Shown here in pieces: positions 20,281-30,421 of a DNA stretch of 30,779 bases. The stretch is taken from the NCBI RefSeq assembly GCF_000204055.1, contig NW_006768838.1:298382-329160 (forward strand), given 5' to 3'. The stretch comes from Melampsora larici-populina 98AG31 (Eukaryota; Basidiomycota; Pucciniomycetes; Pucciniales; Melampsoraceae). Position 1 is the stretch's first letter. The number at the start of each line of letters is the position of its first letter. The notes beneath the pieces are model-generated. The model saw only the letters and a list, made by a program, of their open reading frames with translations, ran no database searches and was not told the origin of the DNA. Position numbers and translations under genes: made by a program.

Positions 20281-22444
20281 ATGTGGAGGAAATTGAAGAC
20301 TAAATCTTTCGTACAAAAATTTGAATCAAACCATATGCTCCAAGCAATCAGAGAAGCAGAGGAGAGAAAGAAAGCTCAAGAGACGAAGCTGATGGAACAA
20401 GCGGAGGGGAGGAGGAGACGTGCAGAGTCCAGGATGCCCAACGGATCTGTCAACCAAGGAACTTCTCATGGACGGACAACTCGGGAGGACTCGTCGGTGC
20501 AGGTTAAAGAGCAAGGCGGAGCGAGTACAAATCAGGATGTGATCTGGAGGGATGGAAGTTTGGAAGAGGATGATCCGGTAGGAATGGAAATGGATGAACC
20601 ATTCGAAGGTGATTCAGATGAGGTACCTTCAGAAGAGGAGGAAGAGTCGGTAGGAAGAGCTGATGCAGAAGGAGAAGAAGCCAAACCGGTCCTGAAGAAA
20701 TTGAAGGCCAAGACGTCGATGAAGGTGGAGAAGAAGAAAGAGAAGGGAAGGAGAAAGGAGACGTCAGATGGTTCGGAAACAGAAAGAGTGGAAAACGGGA
20801 GGAACAAGAAGGAGTTGATGTTTGGGAACTTGATTGAAAAGAATCAGTGTAAGCCACTCTTGATTTGGTGTTCACGTACGGAAAGGTTCTCTTGATAGTA
20901 TGTAGCTGTTTCGACGCTCCTGAGGAGATACCTGAAGGGTTATATCTTGATCATGGCCCGGTTGCTCCAGGTTTACTGTAGTAGCAACACGGAGGGTGCA
21001 CAGCACAAGGAGATCAGCATGCCACAACAGTGGGAAGACCAGGAAGGACTGTATCTGAGACTGACAAGTGAATGCTCTGAATTCAGTAGATGGACTCGTC
21101 GTAAAGAAACCGGATGCCAAGAGTGGAACCTTGGGAAGCCGAAACGTACAGAGGTCTCTAACGGAGCAGTTGGCTGAAGCTGTCGAGTCGGAAGACATCT
21201 CGATGGTGAGGAACTTGCGTAAGGAGTTAGACACGGCCAAACTGGAGCTGGAGAAGGTGGGGAAGAAGTTAGAGAAGGAGAAGCGGTTGGGGAAGGGAAA
21301 GAAGAGTCAGAGGCATACTAAGGTGGCCAAAGAGAAGAAGAAGAAGGGGGGCAATAAGAGAAGCCGCCCATCGTCGTCTTCTGAAGGAGAACCCTCTTCC
21401 TCGAACGACTCGTCATTGGAGAACTCCAAGACGGAACACGCGAGAGTGGACTCCTCTGAATCAGATGGCGACTCATCATCAGATTCGGGCTCGGACTCAG
21501 ATTCTCCGGAAGAAAGTTCCAAGGCGGAGAAGAAACCAGCTTTCGCGTTCCGTACACTGTCCGGCTTCGACCTACCAGACCTTCCTGTGCCCTGGGAGAA
21601 GAACTTTCGACGGATGAAGTATTATGTACCATTGACGGTCTTCGACTTGTCGTATATCGACCTCTATAAGACGACATGCAAGACGAAGGTGGGGAAGACA
21701 AACTGGGACCGCCACCTCCAATCTAGAGAGGAGTTAGAAAGACAAATGACCTACGGGGATTTTATTCTGGCTTGTGATCTCGAATACCGCTATGCAAAAG
21801 AAAGGTATAAATACCCGGAGTATGCAGATTACGTGGAGAAACATAAGGAGATAGTGAGCATGCTGTCGCGCAAGCACAAGTGCTGGATGGTGGCTCTATG
21901 TTATCATCTAGCGGTTAGGGTGGTTAAGTTTTGAGTGAGGTCGCCGACAGAGTTGGGGAAAGGGAAGAATCGGAAGAAGGTGGATGTGGTGATTCTCCCG
22001 GATGGTCTTCAAGAGGAAGCGGAGATGGATGCGAGATGGGATGCGGATACGGCAGGAGACCTGAAGTGCAAAGGAAACCCGTATGCAGTTGGCCAACCAA
22101 AATTTGGTTTTGATTTCGTCACAGGCAGGGAGAAGGAGAACTTGGCAAACCCTAGAGCGAAAGCAAGGATGCTATCAGACGAGTCACCGGAACAAGGTAG
22201 CTCGAAAGGAGGTTGGAAGCAGTCGAAGAAAAGAAGGGGTGGTAATAGAGGTCATACCACGGGTTACCAAAGACCTTACCAACCAGCGAATCAGCCATCA
22301 GGCCAATTCCAACGTCGAGACGGGAGCGCGGGCAGAGATTGGGTCTCTCTGGGCCAACAGCACGCTAGCAACGTAGTGGCAGGCCCGTCCGTCGTAAAGG
22401 GAGGAAAGAAGCCAGAGAAAGGCGCGAAAAACCTAGACCGGTAA
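20281..22444 (+). pseudogene. Gag-like ORF of YR retrotransposon copy 1
   Basis: Exon 1 is 20281-20848: basic-acidic, with a coiled-coil-like start (AIREAEERKKAQETKL), a Glu/Asp-rich middle and a Lys-rich end. Intron 20849-21086 (GTAAGC..TTCAG) keeps the phase. Exon 2 (21087-22440) has a charged helix (MVRNLRKELDTAKLELEKVG), a Ser/Asp/Glu-rich linker, then a folded region from FDLPDLPVPWEKNF similar to copy 2 (YAVGQPKFGF versus YAIGYALQ). The C-terminus is RGG/Gln-rich (KKRRGGNRGH) instead of a zinc knuckle. TGA 21932-21934 interrupts the frame. The final stop TAA 22442-22444 lies within the GTAAGT at 22441. Assigned as Gag by position and composition; no catalytic motif. Confidence 0.7.
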
Positions 22445-22690
22445 GTTTGGTCGAGTTTTCGATAGTTGGTACACAGCTGACAAAAACGTGTTGGGTTGTG
22501 GGTTTCCGGTCGGATGGTGGTCTTTTGCGTTCCTGGATATGTGATGATGGGTATGGATGAATGGGTTAATTATGGATGGTACGGTGCCTTTACCTTGTAT
22601 AGATGAGAGAGCTACAAACTATGTGATAATGGCAATTGAGAGTCTGAATTTCTGTCGTGCCATTGCTATGAATTGTCTAGTGCCACCCAG

Positions 22691-24534
22691 TAGTCCTCGA
22701 GCTATGATCCCAGAGACTGAGGTCAATGAGAAAGATCAAGTTGAGCCTGAGAGCGAAGTCGAGGTATCGGAAGCTGAGTTAGAGAGTGACTCCTCGGATG
22801 ATTTGGTGCTTCCACAGGGAAACGCGAAGACAGACATCCCCCCTCTGAGCAGTCGGAAGATATACACGGTGGAGACGGACAACCTCTGGCCAGCTCCCGT
22901 GGAGACTGCGATGAACGTAGCCGAATGGGAAGTCTTGATGAAAGAAGTCGGTTTAGAGGACAATGTGCCGTATGTAGTGAATGGTTTCAAGGAAGGTTTC
23001 TGCTTGGGGATCCCCCAACACGAGATAGAAGGCGTTAGGTGGTACACGCCAGATAACCATTGTTCAGCTCTAGACGTTAAGGACCAGATAAATAACACAA
23101 TAGCAAAAGAGGCGAGAGCCGGGAGGCTAATTGGACCCTTCACGCACGAACAGGTCTATGAGAAGTTTGGGTTTTTTCGGTCAAATTCTATGGGGAGTGC
23201 CATAAATGGCGACGGATCAGTAAGACTCATTAACAATTGGTCACACCCAAAGAAGAAGAGACAGAAAAACCGGAAATCAAAGGGGAAAGAGAAGGAAGAA
23301 GAACTTCCCTCTGTGCCATCGGTGAATTCCTTTGTAGATAAAAGGAATTATACTACTAATTGGGACGATTTCAAAATGGTGGCTCGGTTTTTTGCAGAGA
23401 ACGAAGGTGAATGGGAGAAGGCATACCGCCAACTCCACAACCACCCTTCACAAAGACGTTTCCTGTGTATAAAAGATTTCGAAGGTAGGATCTGGATTGA
23501 TCTAGCAGTTGGGTTCGGAGGCGTGGCTAGCTGTGGGGTGTTTGGAGCCCCGGCAGAGACATGGAAGAAGATTATGATGGCAATTCTGAAGATTCCGATG
23601 ATCTTTAGGTGGGTAGACGATAACTTGATCCTCCAGAGACCAAGTGATTCAGTGACTTTGGAGGAAGTGACGCTTCTGAGTGACGGACTGGGAGTCAGAA
23701 CAAACCGGCTGAAGAATCATGATTTTGCAACTGAACAAAAGTTCCTTGGGTTTATATGGAATGGGGTAGACCATACAGTCAGGCTACCAATCGAGAAGCT
23801 TCAAGAAAGGAAGGATCAGATAAAAGCTTACTTAGACGTGAAGAATACTTGGAGGTTCACTCAAGTCGAAAGATTCGTAGGCAGGCTGAATCATATAGTG
23901 CGCATTGTCCCGAACATGGCAGCCTCGCTAGGTTCAATATACCGGTGGCTCAAATCTTGGAAGAACCTTGATGCAAAACGTCAGGCTCCTGAAGATGTAC
24001 TGGAGGACCTGAAGGAATGGGACACGTGGTTGTCAAGTTTCGAACCTCGTAGGCTAGTGACAAACCCAGACCCAGAGGAAGTGGGCTGGGTTGGGGACGC
24101 GTCATCGTCTTTCGGGTAAGTCTTTCAGGCCAGCTGAATCAAGAAAGATTGAGATCCACTAAAAGGTGTGAAATTCCAGGATTGGTATCTTGATTGGTAA
24201 CAAGTGGTCGTGCTTCGAATGGGAAGCAGATTGGATAGAAAGGGGACTTACGAAGGGTAAACGCAACATCGCTTGGGCGGAGACGGTTACAATTCGTTTG
24301 GGCCTACTGGTCTTGGCTAAGTCAATCCCAGTCAGGGGTAGGACCTTCTGGGTCGAGACAGATAATACCACGACTGAGTTTGCAATAAAAAACCGGAAAT
24401 CAAAGGATGTTAGAGTAAACAGTGAGTGGAAGCAAATACAGAAGTTGCTTACCAGTTTAGGCTGTAACATAAAGCAGCAACGCGTAACATCGAAGAATGG
24501 GGTGGATACCCAAAGGCACGACGGTATCCGCTAG
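22691..24534 (+). pseudogene. Reverse transcriptase-RNase H of YR retrotransposon copy 1
   Basis: The frame is open from 22557. A phase-compatible 3' splice site at 22689-22690 (CACCCAG) would join it to Gag. An acidic leader is followed by VRWYTPDNHCSALDVKDQ, GPFTHEQVYEKFGFFRSN, GSVRLINNW (RT fingers), VGFGGVASCGVFG (motif B) and FRWVDDNLILQ (catalytic DD). Motif A is lost: KAYRQ is preceded by ENEGEWE, eight residues shorter than copy 2. RNase H begins at GWVGDASSSFG, is split by intron 24116-24179 (GTAAGT..CCAG), and continues with AWAETVTIRLGL and VETDNTTTEFAI. It ends abnormally after about QQRVTS, before the LADDLSRG segment seen in copy 2. No recombinase follows; copy 2 begins here. 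The RT is inactive. Confidence 0.82.
24116..24179 (+). other. Spliceosomal intron in RNase H of copy 1
   Basis: GTAAGT...CCAG, 64 bp, splits the glycine codon of GDASSSFG and the following IGILIG. Copy 2 is continuous at this place (SPNFGIGVLVG), which defines the boundaries by comparison. Confidence 0.88.
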
Positions 24535-24947
24535 TTCCATGAGGGCTGAGGATGAGCGGCCCCGCGGATCACAGACACGGGGACCCCGGGCCTAGCAGAA
24601 ACTAGGCCAGAGAAGAGTACAAACCCAAGAGAGGAAAATCTCTGAGTCAGAGTTTTCCATCATCCCTCAGACCTCTCAACGATAGACGCAAGTTCGCAGA
24701 AAATTTAGTAGATTTTTTTTTTTTTTCTTTATTTCCTTTATTTTCATACATTGAACAAGAAGAGACATAACTGAAGAAAAACTAGAAACAAGAACATATA
24801 TCCATTAAAAAGAACTTATATAAACTAACCAACAAGAATAACCCTTAGAAATTCCAGTCTTATCTCAAAGTCAATACACAATCCCCCCCTCAAATACATT
24901 CCTATTCCCTCTCAAAGTACATCCTATCACCACCTTCACCCGTACAA
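24535..24947 (+). other. Leader of YR retrotransposon copy 2
   Basis: It starts where copy 1 RNase H similarity breaks. It holds dense hairpins: GGATACC/GGTATCC (24503-24529, just before), GGCCTAG-CAGAAA-CTAGGCC (about 24588-24607) and GGAAAATCTCTGA paired with AGAG-TTTTCC (about 24636-24661). A T run lies at about 24713-24726, then AT-rich sequence to the gag ATG at 24948. No ORF. Confidence 0.55.
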
Positions 24948-27076
24948 ATGTCAGCCGAAGAGTTACGAGAAGCAGCGGCAGCAGCAGAGTTAGGACCAAG
25001 GATCGCAGCACCTGGAAATGCGACCACTAAGAAACCGACCGGGGGAAAAGGAAAACAGGTGAACACCAGGAGCAAGAAGACGGCCGAGCATCTAGAGAAA
25101 GAAAACGAAGATGTCAACACGGATACTTTGATGCAAGAGAGTGGTCAATCTCAACTGGATACATTGAGGTCTGCAAAAGATCCAGGAAGTAGCAACCAAA
25201 CGAACCTGGTAGAGACAGATCAACCAAACGAAGACCTTCAGGAGGACACTTCAAGAGAAGTAGGAGGCGATGACGATCAGGTAGATGAAGGTACAAATGA
25301 GAAGGGAGGAAACTTGATCGGTTTACGTAAGTAAGGTTCCAAAAACTAGTGTATTCAGTCCTTATTCAATAAGATTTTTCCGGTTAAATTCCGATGAGTG
25401 TAGGGTTGGAAGGAGAGAATGATTCCGGTTGAAGTCCGAAGAACAAATTTCTATATATAAATAAGCTTGATTCCGGTTAAATTCCGAAGGAGGAATACTC
25501 AGGTAGCTTGATTCCGGTTAAAGTCCGAAGAGTTTGTGGTGGAAGTGATAAAGACTGCCATATAGAGACATGATTAGAGATAAAAGCGTTGTGGAGCGAT
25601 AGATTAGAAAGATAAGTTGCTTACAATACATGTCCTTTGAACTCCCGGATTAGAACCAGATATCGATGACATCATTGAAGGCCCTGATATTTGCCTAGCA
25701 CACGGGAAATGGATAAGTGGCATAAAATCAGCATTTGAGAAAGGGAAGACCAAGAGACTAGAGATGTTAGAGAAGTCGTACACAAGCTGGTGTAAGAAGA
25801 TGAATACGAAAGAGAGAGATCCAAGGCTGTATGATGAAGATAGTGAAGGTGAGAGAGTATAGAATTTAATCAAGATACAGAAAGAAATGATCTGATGTGG
25901 AGTGAATGATTGATAGAAGAAGATGAAGAAAAGAGCAGTGATGAAGACGAGCAACCAACGAAAAAAGCAAAGAAGAAGAAAGACAAACCTAGTACAGAGT
26001 TTGAAGAAGGTACAACTTTGAGTCACACGATGCCACGCCTGTCAGAATATTTTGATAAATTTATGACCAACAAGAACAGACACGTACCGGTATCGATCTT
26101 TAACGTAAAGTGGTTATTACTCGACAAAGCCCATATGAGCATGAAGAAAACCAAGGTCTCTAGTTGCTCGTCAGACGTCATATCTTACCACGGTTTGCCA
26201 GTTCCAAGTGAGTGGAGGCTGTCCAGTGCTGAGTGGTCGAAGAGGTTCGACTTAATGGTACAATACCATAAAACGATCTACGACAAACTTCCCGGTCAAT
26301 TGTCCCACCCAATAGCCCCGAGACTCATCCTTCATAAAGCGGTGGTACTAGAGATCCAGACGGAGAATCAAGGCAGGTGGATGCCTGCGTTTCGGTACAA
26401 TATAGCCCAAAGACAAAACGTCTGGGAACATCGACTAGCGGACGGGAAGATGTCTGATGTGGGAACGAGGAACGAATTATTGGTTAGGCAGGCGATCAGA
26501 GACTCGGAGTTTGCTAAAGATGACGTTTTTGACAACAATCCCTACGCCATTGGGTATGCGCTCCAAAACCAGAGCCCCATCAATGGACAGATATACCCAG
26601 AGTATCATTTGTGGGATGGTTTGAATATTATCAACGAGTTGAAGCTAGAAGGTACAGGAGGAAGATTAGTGTCAGCGTTGAACCCCCTCCCGTCGTCTTC
26701 TTATCGTGATACCAACGTAGCTGCAGGCCCCTCACGAAATCGTAATGGAGGAAGAGGAGGTAGACCCTTTAATCAAAATCATCGAGGTCGGGGTCATTTT
26801 AACGGAACGCGTAGATCTTATCCTATGAATTCCAGCCATAATCAGTCTTACCTCGGAAATCACTTTAACGAGTTTCATAACGCTGGTCCAAGCAACTACG
26901 GAGGCGGTCAGGTGCAATGGCCAAGGGGTGGTAACGGTGCTGGACAACGACCCGCTATAGGTCCGGGTAGCTTCGTACCTCAAACTAGACAGTTGATGTT
27001 AGAAGGAGCGCATACGGCTAGTGGAGGTAGTGCTGCTGGTGAGAAAGGAAAAGGACAAGGGGGAGGAAGCAAGTAA
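24948..27076 (+). CDS. Gag-like protein of YR retrotransposon copy 2 (three exons)
   Basis: Exon 1 is 24948-25326 from ATG (MSAEELREAAAAAELG), Lys/Glu/Asp-rich. Intron 25327-25653 (GTAAGT..TTAG, 327 bp) carries four short repeats. Exon 2 is 25654-25848 (PDIDDIIEGPDICLAHGKW). Intron 25849-25916 (GTGAGA..ATAG, 68 bp, CTGAT branch). Exon 3 is 25917-27073: acidic-basic linker (EDEEKSSDEDE, KKAKKKKDK), then the conserved region (MPRLSEYFDKFM, NRHVPVSIFNVKWLLLDK, DNNPYAIGYALQ), and an Arg/Gly/Asn-rich C-terminus (NGGRGGRPFNQNHRGRGHF) that could bind RNA. Phases agree at each junction. Unspliced at the end, translation stops at TAA 27074-27076; spliced at GTAAGT 27073 it would run into Pol. Function as Gag is inferred from position and composition. 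Confidence 0.72.
25378..25528. repeat. Four spaced 17-bp repeats inside the first gag intron
   Basis: TTCCGGTTRAAKTCCGA occurs at 25378, 25423, 25471 and 25512, spaced 45, 48 and 41 bp. Units 3 and 4 share the longer context AGCTTGATTCCGG. They lie in the 327-bp intron of copy 2. A role as protein-binding sites or as an internal regulatory array is possible but not shown. Confidence 0.9.
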
Positions 27077-27288
27077 GTAACCAAATGATCAGAGGACCCT
27101 GAATAGGTGTAATGAGAAAAGAATAAGAAATGAAAAATACCTTTGATATAGACAGACCTCTATGAGACAAATCGCTGTACCCCCTCTTTCCTTTCCAGAA
27201 TGACATACTCTGAATTAAAGTGTAATGAAAGTCAAGTGAACTGATTCTTCGTATGACCCCCACCTCCAATTATCTATGTGTCTAATAG

Positions 27289-29141
27289 AAGTCGAGACCG
27301 TGAAGTCGTGAGATTAGAGAGAGTTGAGCGACCCAGAGAGATCAGTCCAAATAGAGATACTCGATGGCCGTCCGAAGCGAGCTGCGACATGAAATTAGAC
27401 GAGTGGAAAGAACTCTTGAAAGAATGTAACCTGACCAAGAAGTGGGACCACGTGATGAAATCTTTGACGACAGGATTCCATCAAGGAATTCCCGATCATA
27501 ACTTAGGAAACCTCAGGTGGTTTACACCAGACAATCATACCTCGGCATTAGCAGTGAAAGAAAAGATAATGAACAGTTTGTATGAAGATAAGAGAGCCGG
27601 AAGAGTGTTTGGGCCATTTACCCACGAGGAGGTACATAGCAGATGGGGATTCTTTAGGTCAAACCCTATGGGTAGTGTAGTGAACAACGATGGATCATTA
27701 AGAATGATTAATGACTTATCCTTCCCTAAGAAAAACCCAGCCAAAGAGAAGAAGAAAAAGATAGACTCACACGTCGAGAACCCCGGGCCGCGAGCGGACA
27801 ACTGGACAGCTTCACATGTCGAAAACCATTCAGATGACGCAGACAGGTTGCTGAAAGAACTTTCTTACCCGGATGATGATAGAAATATACCTTCGGTTAA
27901 CTCAAACAGATTTCAGAACATCATGGGATGATTTTTGGGTGGTAGCAAAGTTCTTCCGAGAAAATACGGGGAAGTCCTTACTGTTGGCGATTTACGATTG
28001 GCGGAAAGCGTATAGACAAGGCCCTACGCACAAATCACAGTGGCGCTTCTTAATGATAAAGGACTTCAATAATAGATTGTGGGCAGATACAAGGATCGCC
28101 TTCGGTGGGGTAGCAGGGTGTGGGACGTTTGGCTGGATGGCAGATGCTTGGCGAGATATAATTAGGTCCTTATTCCCATTAAAGGCAGTCTTTCGATGGG
28201 TTGATGACAACCTGTTCATCAAAGAGGAAGGGGACCTGGTGAGCATGCAAGATGTTATTCAAGTCAGTAATAGCCTAGGAGTGCAATCGAATTCAGAGAA
28301 GTTTAGTGATTGGAACGTAGAGCAGAAGTATCTAGGATTCATCTGGAATGGAAAGCAGAAAACTGTCAGGTTACCAGAAGAGAAATTAAAAGAAAGGATC
28401 CGACAAGTAGAAGATTTACTCACCTTGGAAAAGAAATGGTCCAAAAAGGAGGCGGATAAAATCGTAGGCCAACTAGGTCACATCACGTATATACTTCCAA
28501 ACATGCGATGCTACATGTGGGACCTTTATTGGTGGACCAATACGTGGTATAATCACCAAGCCACACGGGAGCTACCAGGAGAGGTGCGAGAAGATCTAAG
28601 AGAATGGCTCCAAACCTTAAAAGAATTTGAACCGTTAAGGTTTGTACCCGAAGTTGTACCAACGGATATAGGTTGGGTCGGGGATGCCAGCCCAAATTTC
28701 GGTATAGGAGTGCTAGTAGGAGACAGGTGGGCCCAGTTCGAACTGATAGAAGGATGGGAAACCCGAGGTTTACCACCGAATGCCCCAAAACGAAAGATCG
28801 CGTGGTTAGAAACCGTCGCGATAAGGCTCGGACTTCGAGTGGTTGCAAACCTGTTCCCGACTGAAGGCAGGTATTTTCGGGTGCTGACGGACAACACCAC
28901 TACCGAGGCAGCGATTCGAAATCGAAAGTCGAGGGACAAGTCAGTAAACACCGAGTGGAAGCATATTCAAAAAGCACTTACAGCCCTCCACTGCGACTTA
29001 TCCATCGACAGAGTAGTGTCAGGAGAGAATCTGGCAGACGACTTATCGAGAGGAGGAATCGATAAGTGGGACCTACAGCAAGAAGTGGAAATCAACCTAC
29101 CCCCAGATCTACTTCCATTATTGAAGAGACACGTTAGGTGA
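27289..29141 (+). pseudogene. Reverse transcriptase-RNase H of YR retrotransposon copy 2 (frameshifted)
   Basis: A 3' splice site, TCTAATAG, ending at 27288 joins this frame to Gag in phase. The N-terminal part runs to 27931 with LRWFTPDNHTSAL, GPFTHEEVHSRWGFFRSN and GSLRMINDLSFPKK (RT fingers). Near 27900 a deletion of about 11 nt, judged against copy 1, shifts the frame. The RT palm continues in the ORF ending 29141: LLLAIYDWRKAYRQ (motif A Asp), IAFGGVAGCGTFG (motif B) and FRWVDDNLF (DD; WVDD in place of YxDD). RNase H has D in GWVGDASPNF, E in IAWLETVAI, D in VLTDNTTTEA and D in ENLADDLSRG, so all four catalytic acids are present. The order RT-RNase H-YR and this RNase H type match DIRS-like elements. 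Apart from the shift it looks intact. Confidence 0.85.
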
Positions 29142-30421
29142 ATGGAGAACAAAAAGAAATTGTTGCCGTTCCTGCAGGACAGCACTTCGTGAGTAAAAAA
29201 AAAAAAAAAAAAAAAGAAACCCTCTTCCCCCTGTGTGAAGATAGTGACGAGTGGCTGACAGACCTCATTGGAATACGATCCAGGATGGTGAAATGGAGGT
29301 CTGACCCGATACAGAGAGCATTATTAAGCGGAAGTTGGAGGCAATCAACCCTCGAAAGCTACTCTTCGGCGGTATCAAAATTAACAAAGTTTGCGGACGC
29401 TTCCGGGTTAACACAAGCAGACATCCTACCTCTCAGCTTAGAGACGCTTTACCTGTTTATAGTATGGGCGGGGAAACCGGTGAATAAGAATTTAATGGAG
29501 GAATCAGGTGACAAGAAAGGAGCAAGGAGTGAGAAAATCTCCGAAGGAACACTTACGAAGTACATCTCTGCGATTAGGTCGTGGCACCTATTTCACAACC
29601 AACCATTCCCAGCCGAGAACGACGAGATGGTGAAGAAGTTGCTAAAAGCGGTGAGCGCCGCAGACGCGGCGAAGAAGGAGGCCCTGAAAGAGCAGAAGAG
29701 GCCGGTTGAATTTAGGCACATGGCTCAGTTGGTGAAGGCGTTGACTAAAGGAAGTAGACGGGAACAAGTTGCGTTGGCAGTAGCGACAACGGCGTTTTGG
29801 GGCATGGCGAGACTAGGAGAGTTGGTGTCTAATTCGAAGAAAAAGAGACAGGTGTTAGTGAAAGACGTCCTATGGTCCGGAGATTACAACTTCATTAAGA
29901 TAGCGATCTACGAGGCGAAGACAGCCAAGCCCGGCAAAATTCAATGGCTGCACTTACAGAGAAGGCCCTCCCTCCTCGACCCGGTCAGAATGTTGTGTAT
30001 ATTGGTCGGATACGATGATGGGACGAAACGAAGAGACCCTCTCTTCTCTTACCTGGACGATGAAGGTCAAAGAAAGACACTGTCAAAATCAGAGGCAATG
30101 GGCATCTATAAGAAAGTGTGGAACGAGGCAGATCCTGATAATAGGTTGAGTGGACACTCGTTTCGTGTCGGTGGTGCCACGCTACGATGGAACGATAAGA
30201 GACCACTGGAAGAGATAGTAAGGATGGGTAGGTGGGAATCAAAAGCGTATGAGTTATACTTACGAAAGTACTCCCCAGATCAAGAAGCGGACGCAAAGTA
30301 CATATGGGAGGTAATGGGAGATGGTTCGGTTATGGAATCAGTGGTAGATGGACAGAGAGCAGATCTACCCATAGATAAGTCGCTGATTCCGGTTGATACT
30401 TTGATCGGGATGGAGAAATAA
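29138..30421 (+). CDS. Tyrosine recombinase (integrase) of the DIRS-like element
   Basis: The enzyme would insert circular cDNA by site-specific recombination without a TSD. The frame is open from 29138, overlapping the RNase H stop by 4 bp, but its first ATG is at 29285 (MVKWRSDPIQ), after a 21-base A run (29195-29215). Counted from 29138, an N-terminal SAM-like helical domain spans about residues 60-175 (WRQSTLESYSSAVSKL, YISAIRSWHLF). The catalytic domain has R225 (MARLGELV), a Lys in EAKTAKPGK (261/264), H340-xx-R343 (GHSFRVGG), W366 and nucleophile Y374 (GRWESKAYELY). This is the full R-K-HxxR-W-Y set. Length from the ATG is 378 residues, normal for the family. It is the only mobile-element enzyme here with all expected catalytic residues and no lesion. 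How translation starts is unclear. Confidence 0.85.
   Translation: MNGEQKEIVAVPAGQHFVSKKKKKKKETLFPLCEDSDEWLTDLIGIRSRMVKWRSDPIQRALLSGSWRQSTLESYSSAVSKLTKFADASGLTQADILPLSLETLYLFIVWAGKPVNKNLMEESGDKKGARSEKISEGTLTKYISAIRSWHLFHNQPFPAENDEMVKKLLKAVSAADAAKKEALKEQKRPVEFRHMAQLVKALTKGSRREQVALAVATTAFWGMARLGELVSNSKKKRQVLVKDVLWSGDYNFIKIAIYEAKTAKPGKIQWLHLQRRPSLLDPVRMLCILVGYDDGTKRRDPLFSYLDDEGQRKTLSKSEAMGIYKKVWNEADPDNRLSGHSFRVGGATLRWNDKRPLEEIVRMGRWESKAYELYLRKYSPDQEADAKYIWEVMGDGSVMESVVDGQRADLPIDKSLIPVDTLIGMEK

Noticed and set aside
25378..25528. CRISPR-like array
   Set aside because: Only four 17-bp units in an intron of a eukaryotic retrotransposon, with degenerate copies; no other CRISPR feature.
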